Source: Perlucidibaca sp. (lineage in GTDB: Bacteria > Pseudomonadota > Gammaproteobacteria > Pseudomonadales > Moraxellaceae). Taken from it: a stretch of DNA of 64,000 nucleotides. Every line of letters begins with the position of its first letter. The stretch's first letter is position 1. The stretch lies in NCBI GenBank assembly GCA_023265995.1, contig JAHFSA010000004.1, forward strand, positions 246,143 through 310,142, given 5' to 3'. Shown here piece after piece: positions 61,340-64,000 of the stretch. The position numbers and the translations under genes were made by a program. Under the pieces are notes generated by a model that saw only the letters and a program-made list of their open reading frames with translations, was not told the DNA's origin and searched no databases.

Positions 61340-62456
61340 GCATGCCGGTTCGTGCCGGATAATACCCTCCCAGTACGCGTGATCCGCTGGCGCCGGTGAC
61401 GGCCGGCAGGTTGCCGGCCAGCCCCAGAACCGTCTGTCGCGCCAGCCAGGCAAAGGCGCAGGCTTCGACCCAGAGCGGATCAAGGCCGCGTGCCTCGCTG
61501 CCACAGACCTGCCAGTCCGGCAGCGCCTTTGCCAGTCCGCGCATGAGGTGGCCGTTGCGGGCGCCGCCGCCGCAGACCAGAACCAGTCCCTCCCTGCTCC
61601 AGCGTTCTATCTCGCGGGTCACGCTGCGTATCGTGAATTCGGCCAGCGTGGCCTGCACATCGACTGCCGTCACGGCCTGCTCCCTGCTGGCGAGGAGGGC
61701 ATCCAGCCAGGCCATGCCGAACTCCTCGCGCCCGGTGCTCTTGGGCGGACTGCGCAAGAGATAGGGATGCTCCAGCAGCTCTGCCAGCAGAGTGGCATCG
61801 ATCACGCCGCTGGCGGCCCAGACGCCGTCGCCATCATAGGCGTGGCCCTGATGGCGCAGACACCAGCCATCGAGCAGCATGTTGGCGGGCCCGGTGTCAT
61901 AGCCGAGCACATCCTGCCCGGGGCGCAGCACGGTGATGTTGGCGATGCCGCCAAGGTTGAGCGCGACCACGGTGCGCGCCGGATCGGCGAACAGGGCCTG
62001 GTGGAAGGCCGGCACCAGTGGCGCGCCCTGACCGCCGGCGGCCATGTCGCGGCGCCGGAAGTCGGCAACCACCGGCATGCCGGTCAGTTCGGCCAGCGTA
62101 TTGGGGTCGCCGAGCTGGAGCGTGAAGGGGTGGCGGGCATTGGGGCGATGCCGCACGGTCTGCCCGTGGCTGCCTATGGCTCGGATGTCGGCGGATGTCA
62201 TGCCGGCGTCCTGCAGGGCGCTCGCAATGACGTCGGCGAAGTGCCGCGCCACGCGCTGGTCGGCCTCGCCGGCGCGATCCAGCTCGTTGTCGCCGCCGGC
62301 GCCCAGGCTCAGCAGTTCGGCGCGCAGCTCTTCCGGCCAGGCCAGACTGGCACTGCCGAGCAGGCGTAACGGCGTGTCGCCATCGAAGTCGACCACCACG
62401 GCATCGGCCGCATCGACACTGGTTCCCGACATGACCCCGATGAAATAGTTGCCCAC
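61329..62456 (-). CDS. anmK: Anhydro-N-acetylmuramic acid kinase AnmK
   Basis: 375 aa. G-V-M-S-G-T-S-V-D-A-A-D at the N-terminus; G-S-H-G-Q-T-V-R-H, D-F-R-R-R-D, N-L-G-G-I-A-N-I-T and D-T-G-P-A-N follow. It phosphorylates anhydro-MurNAc in cell-wall recycling. The start is GTG at 62456 with GGGAG about 7 nt upstream. Divergent from tyrS. Confidence 0.94.
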   Translation of the reverse strand: MGNYFIGVMSGTSVDAADAVVVDFDGDTPLRLLGSASLAWPEELRAELLSLGAGGDNELDRAGEADQRVARHFADVIASALQDAGMTSADIRAIGSHGQTVRHRPNARHPFTLQLGDPNTLAELTGMPVVADFRRRDMAAGGQGAPLVPAFHQALFADPARTVVALNLGGIANITVLRPGQDVLGYDTGPANMLLDGWCLRHQGHAYDGDGVWAASGVIDATLLAELLEHPYLLRSPPKSTGREEFGMAWLDALLASREQAVTAVDVQATLAEFTIRSVTREIERWSREGLVLVCGGGARNGHLMRGLAKALPDWQVCGSEARGLDPLWVEACAFAWLARQTVLGLAGNLPAVTGASGSRVLGGYYPARTGMRLP

Positions 62457-62572
62457 CTGCGCGCTCCCTGAAGTGATGCCCAAGCTTAGCGGAAGCCGCC
62501 CGCATGCGGCACGCTGAAGCGGCGGCATGGTGGTGATAGAATCGCCGGCTTGCAGATGAGGTGAATAGCCGT

Positions 62573-63772
62573 ATGACCCCCGAAGAGCAACTGGCGCGCA
62601 TTCAGCGCGGCACCGAAGAAATCATCCAGGTTGAAGAACTGCTGGAAAAGCTGCGCAGCGGACGACCCCTGCGCGTCAAGGCCGGCTTCGATCCGACCGC
62701 GCCCGACCTGCATCTCGGCCACACGGTCCTGATCAACAAGCTCAAGGTTTTCCAGGACCTGGGCCATGAGGTCATTTTCCTGATCGGCGACTTCACCGGC
62801 ATGATCGGTGACCCCACCGGCAAGAATGTCACGCGCAAGCCGCTCACCCCCGAGCAGGTTGCCGAGAACGCCAAGTCCTATGCCGATCAGGTCTTCAAGA
62901 TCCTTGATCCGCTGAACACCCGTGTCGTCTTCAACTCCGAGTGGATGGGCAAGAAGTCCGCCGCCGACATGATCCAGCTCGCAGCGCAGTACACCGTTAC
63001 GCGCATGATGGAGCGTGACGACTTCAGCAAGCGCTTTGCCGCGCAGCAGTCCATCTCCATTCACGAGTTCCTCTATCCGCTGTTGCAGGGTCAGGACTCG
63101 GTCGAGCTGGAGGCGGATGTCGAGCTCGGCGGCACCGACCAGAAGTTCAACCTGCTCATGGGGCGCACGCTCCAGGGCCGTGCCGGCCAGAAACCGCAGA
63201 CCTGCATCACGCTGCCCATTCTTGAAGGTCTGGATGGCGTGCAGAAGATGTCGAAGTCGCTGGGCAACTATGTCGGCGTTGCCGATGCCCCGGGCGAGAT
63301 GTACCAGAAGCTGCTGTCGATTCCGGACTCCGTGCTCTGGCGTTACTTCGAGCTGCTGAGCTTCCGCTCTGCAGAAGAGGTGGATGGCTTCCAGCAGGAG
63401 GTCGCCGGCGGTCGCAATCCGCAGGAGATCAAGCGCCTGCTCGCCGAAGAGATCATTGCCCGCTTCCATGGTCCCGAAGCGGCGGCCAATGCGCACAAGG
63501 GCGCCGGCAACATCCTGCAGAAGGGCGAGATCCCGGATGATGTGCCCGAGGTCGAGATCGTCCTCGAGGACGGTCAGGAGATGCTGCATCTGGTGGCTCT
63601 GCTCAATCGCGCCGGCCTGACCAAGAACTCTGCCGCCGCCAAGGATGTCATCCAGCGTGGTGCGGTCTATGTCGATGGCGTGGTCGCCGAAGCAGGCTTC
63701 GGCATGCGTGCCGGCGCCAGCCATGTCATCCAGGCGGGCAAGAAGGCGATCGCCCGCGTCACGGTGCGCTGA
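62573..63772 (+). CDS. tyrS: Tyrosyl-tRNA synthetase (TyrZ-type)
   Basis: 399 aa. Class I motifs H-L-G-H (in D-L-H-L-G-H-T) and K-M-S-K-S, with a C-terminal S4 RNA-binding domain (about 335-399). The K-M-S-K-S form and length fit the TyrZ branch (as P. aeruginosa PA0668), not E. coli TyrS with K-F-G-K-T. ATG 62573 follows GAGGTGA. It precedes an rRNA-type promoter, as in Pseudomonas. Confidence 0.94.
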   Translation: MTPEEQLARIQRGTEEIIQVEELLEKLRSGRPLRVKAGFDPTAPDLHLGHTVLINKLKVFQDLGHEVIFLIGDFTGMIGDPTGKNVTRKPLTPEQVAENAKSYADQVFKILDPLNTRVVFNSEWMGKKSAADMIQLAAQYTVTRMMERDDFSKRFAAQQSISIHEFLYPLLQGQDSVELEADVELGGTDQKFNLLMGRTLQGRAGQKPQTCITLPILEGLDGVQKMSKSLGNYVGVADAPGEMYQKLLSIPDSVLWRYFELLSFRSAEEVDGFQQEVAGGRNPQEIKRLLAEEIIARFHGPEAAANAHKGAGNILQKGEIPDDVPEVEIVLEDGQEMLHLVALLNRAGLTKNSAAAKDVIQRGAVYVDGVVAEAGFGMRAGASHVIQAGKKAIARVTVR

Positions 63773-63797
63773 CCGTCGGTCGGGAAAAAGGCCGGAT

Positions 63798-63816
63798 TCG
63801 TGCAAGTTCTGCACGA
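63798..63816 (+). terminator. Weak hairpin after tyrS
   Basis: TCGTGCA-agttc-TGCACGA, a 7-bp stem 26 nt after the tyrS stop, without a T-run. Confidence 0.4.
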
Positions 63817-63882
63817 TCTGGTCGAGTAGTGATCGGTGGCGTTGGAAAAGTGAGCGGTCGGAAGGATTTTTGAGGAAAGCTG

Positions 63883-63910
63883 TTGACGCCTGCTCTGGCG
63901 TCCCTATAAT
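63883..63910 (+). promoter_or_regulatory. rRNA operon P1-type promoter
   Basis: TTGACG (63883-63888), 16-bp spacer, exact TATAAT (63905-63910), then a GC-rich discriminator GCGCCCC. That combination is typical of stringently controlled rRNA promoters. The sequence before it (63861-63879) is relatively A/T-rich and may act as an UP element. Confidence 0.85.
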
Positions 63911-63916
63911 GCGCCC

Positions 63917-64000
63917 CACACCGACGCGATGAGCGTTGATGATCTGAAAAAGCTGTTGAATATCAACGACTTGAGTAGGATGCTGAAGGTCCTGGTGGCT
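63917..64000 (+). other. Leader of a likely rRNA operon (16S gene beyond the window)
   Basis: About 84 nt downstream of the promoter with no reading frame. CGTTGAT (63934-63940) can pair with ATCAACG (63962-63968). No clear boxA appears before the window ends. Identification rests on the promoter type and on tyrS-rRNA synteny. Confidence 0.6.

Overview
The window is about 64 kb of chromosome with a high GC content (judged by eye at roughly 60-65%) and no mobile element, prophage or CRISPR array that I can see. The gene order points to a gammaproteobacterium close to Pseudomonadales. Several blocks follow the Pseudomonas order: ratB-bamE-fur-recN-grpE-dnaK-dnaJ-dapB-carA-carB-greA; yhbY-rlmE-ftsH-folP-glmM-tpiA-secG-tRNA-Leu-tRNA-fMet-rimP-nusA-infB-rbfA-truB-rpsO-pnp; panD-panC-panB-folK-pcnB-cbrB-cbrA-gluQ-dksA; hemL-thiE-thiD; and argC-(DUF6776)-bactofilin-erpA-anmK-tyrS-rRNA. 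It is not a typical Pseudomonas. The carA-orf-carB spacer gene is missing, foreign blocks interrupt the shared order, and the proteins look divergent. I do not name a genus.

Layout. 1-9 kb: tail of an NSS transporter, ratB, bamE/fur (divergent), recN, the grpE-dnaK-dnaJ chaperone group with heat-shock-type promoters, an MscS channel and dapB. 9-14 kb: carA-carB-greA behind a leader peptide and terminator. 14-19 kb: nine small accessory genes (envelope lipoproteins, a His/Asp-rich secreted protein, NUDIX, DUF1304, PEBP, amidotransferase, SMR exporter, DUF962) set between greA and yhbY, which lie close together in Pseudomonas. 19-35 kb: information-processing core from yhbY to pnp, with tRNA-Leu(GAG) and tRNA-fMet. 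35-40 kb: a TRAP-type transport locus (lipoprotein, solute-binding protein, fused permease). 40-44 kb, minus strand: pantothenate genes, folK and pcnB. 44-49 kb, minus strand: cbrX-cbrA-cbrB followed by a 430-nt region holding a CrcZ-like small RNA. 49-54 kb: gluQ, dksA, a Rieske protein, a PfkB kinase and mrcB. 54-58.6 kb: a tight minus-strand operon hemJ-thiD-thiE-hemL-DUF3108. 58.7-63.8 kb: argC, DUF6776, bactofilin, erpA, anmK and tyrS. The window ends in a strong rRNA-type promoter and leader.

Most notable is a carbon-catabolite control module. The CbrA/CbrB two-component pair is followed by GTTAC repeats, a GG-N10-GC sigma-54 promoter and a short (about 190 nt) RNA with four AAnAAnAA (Hfq/Crc-type) motifs and an intrinsic terminator. 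Similar A-rich motifs overlap the ribosome-binding site of the TRAP locus in the same window, which suggests, but does not prove, that this transport operon is a target of the same circuit. Other regulatory structures include a leader-peptide attenuator before carA, a perfect dyad across the dnaK heat-shock promoter, folded leaders before rpsO and pnp, and a strong terminator inside the TRAP operon.
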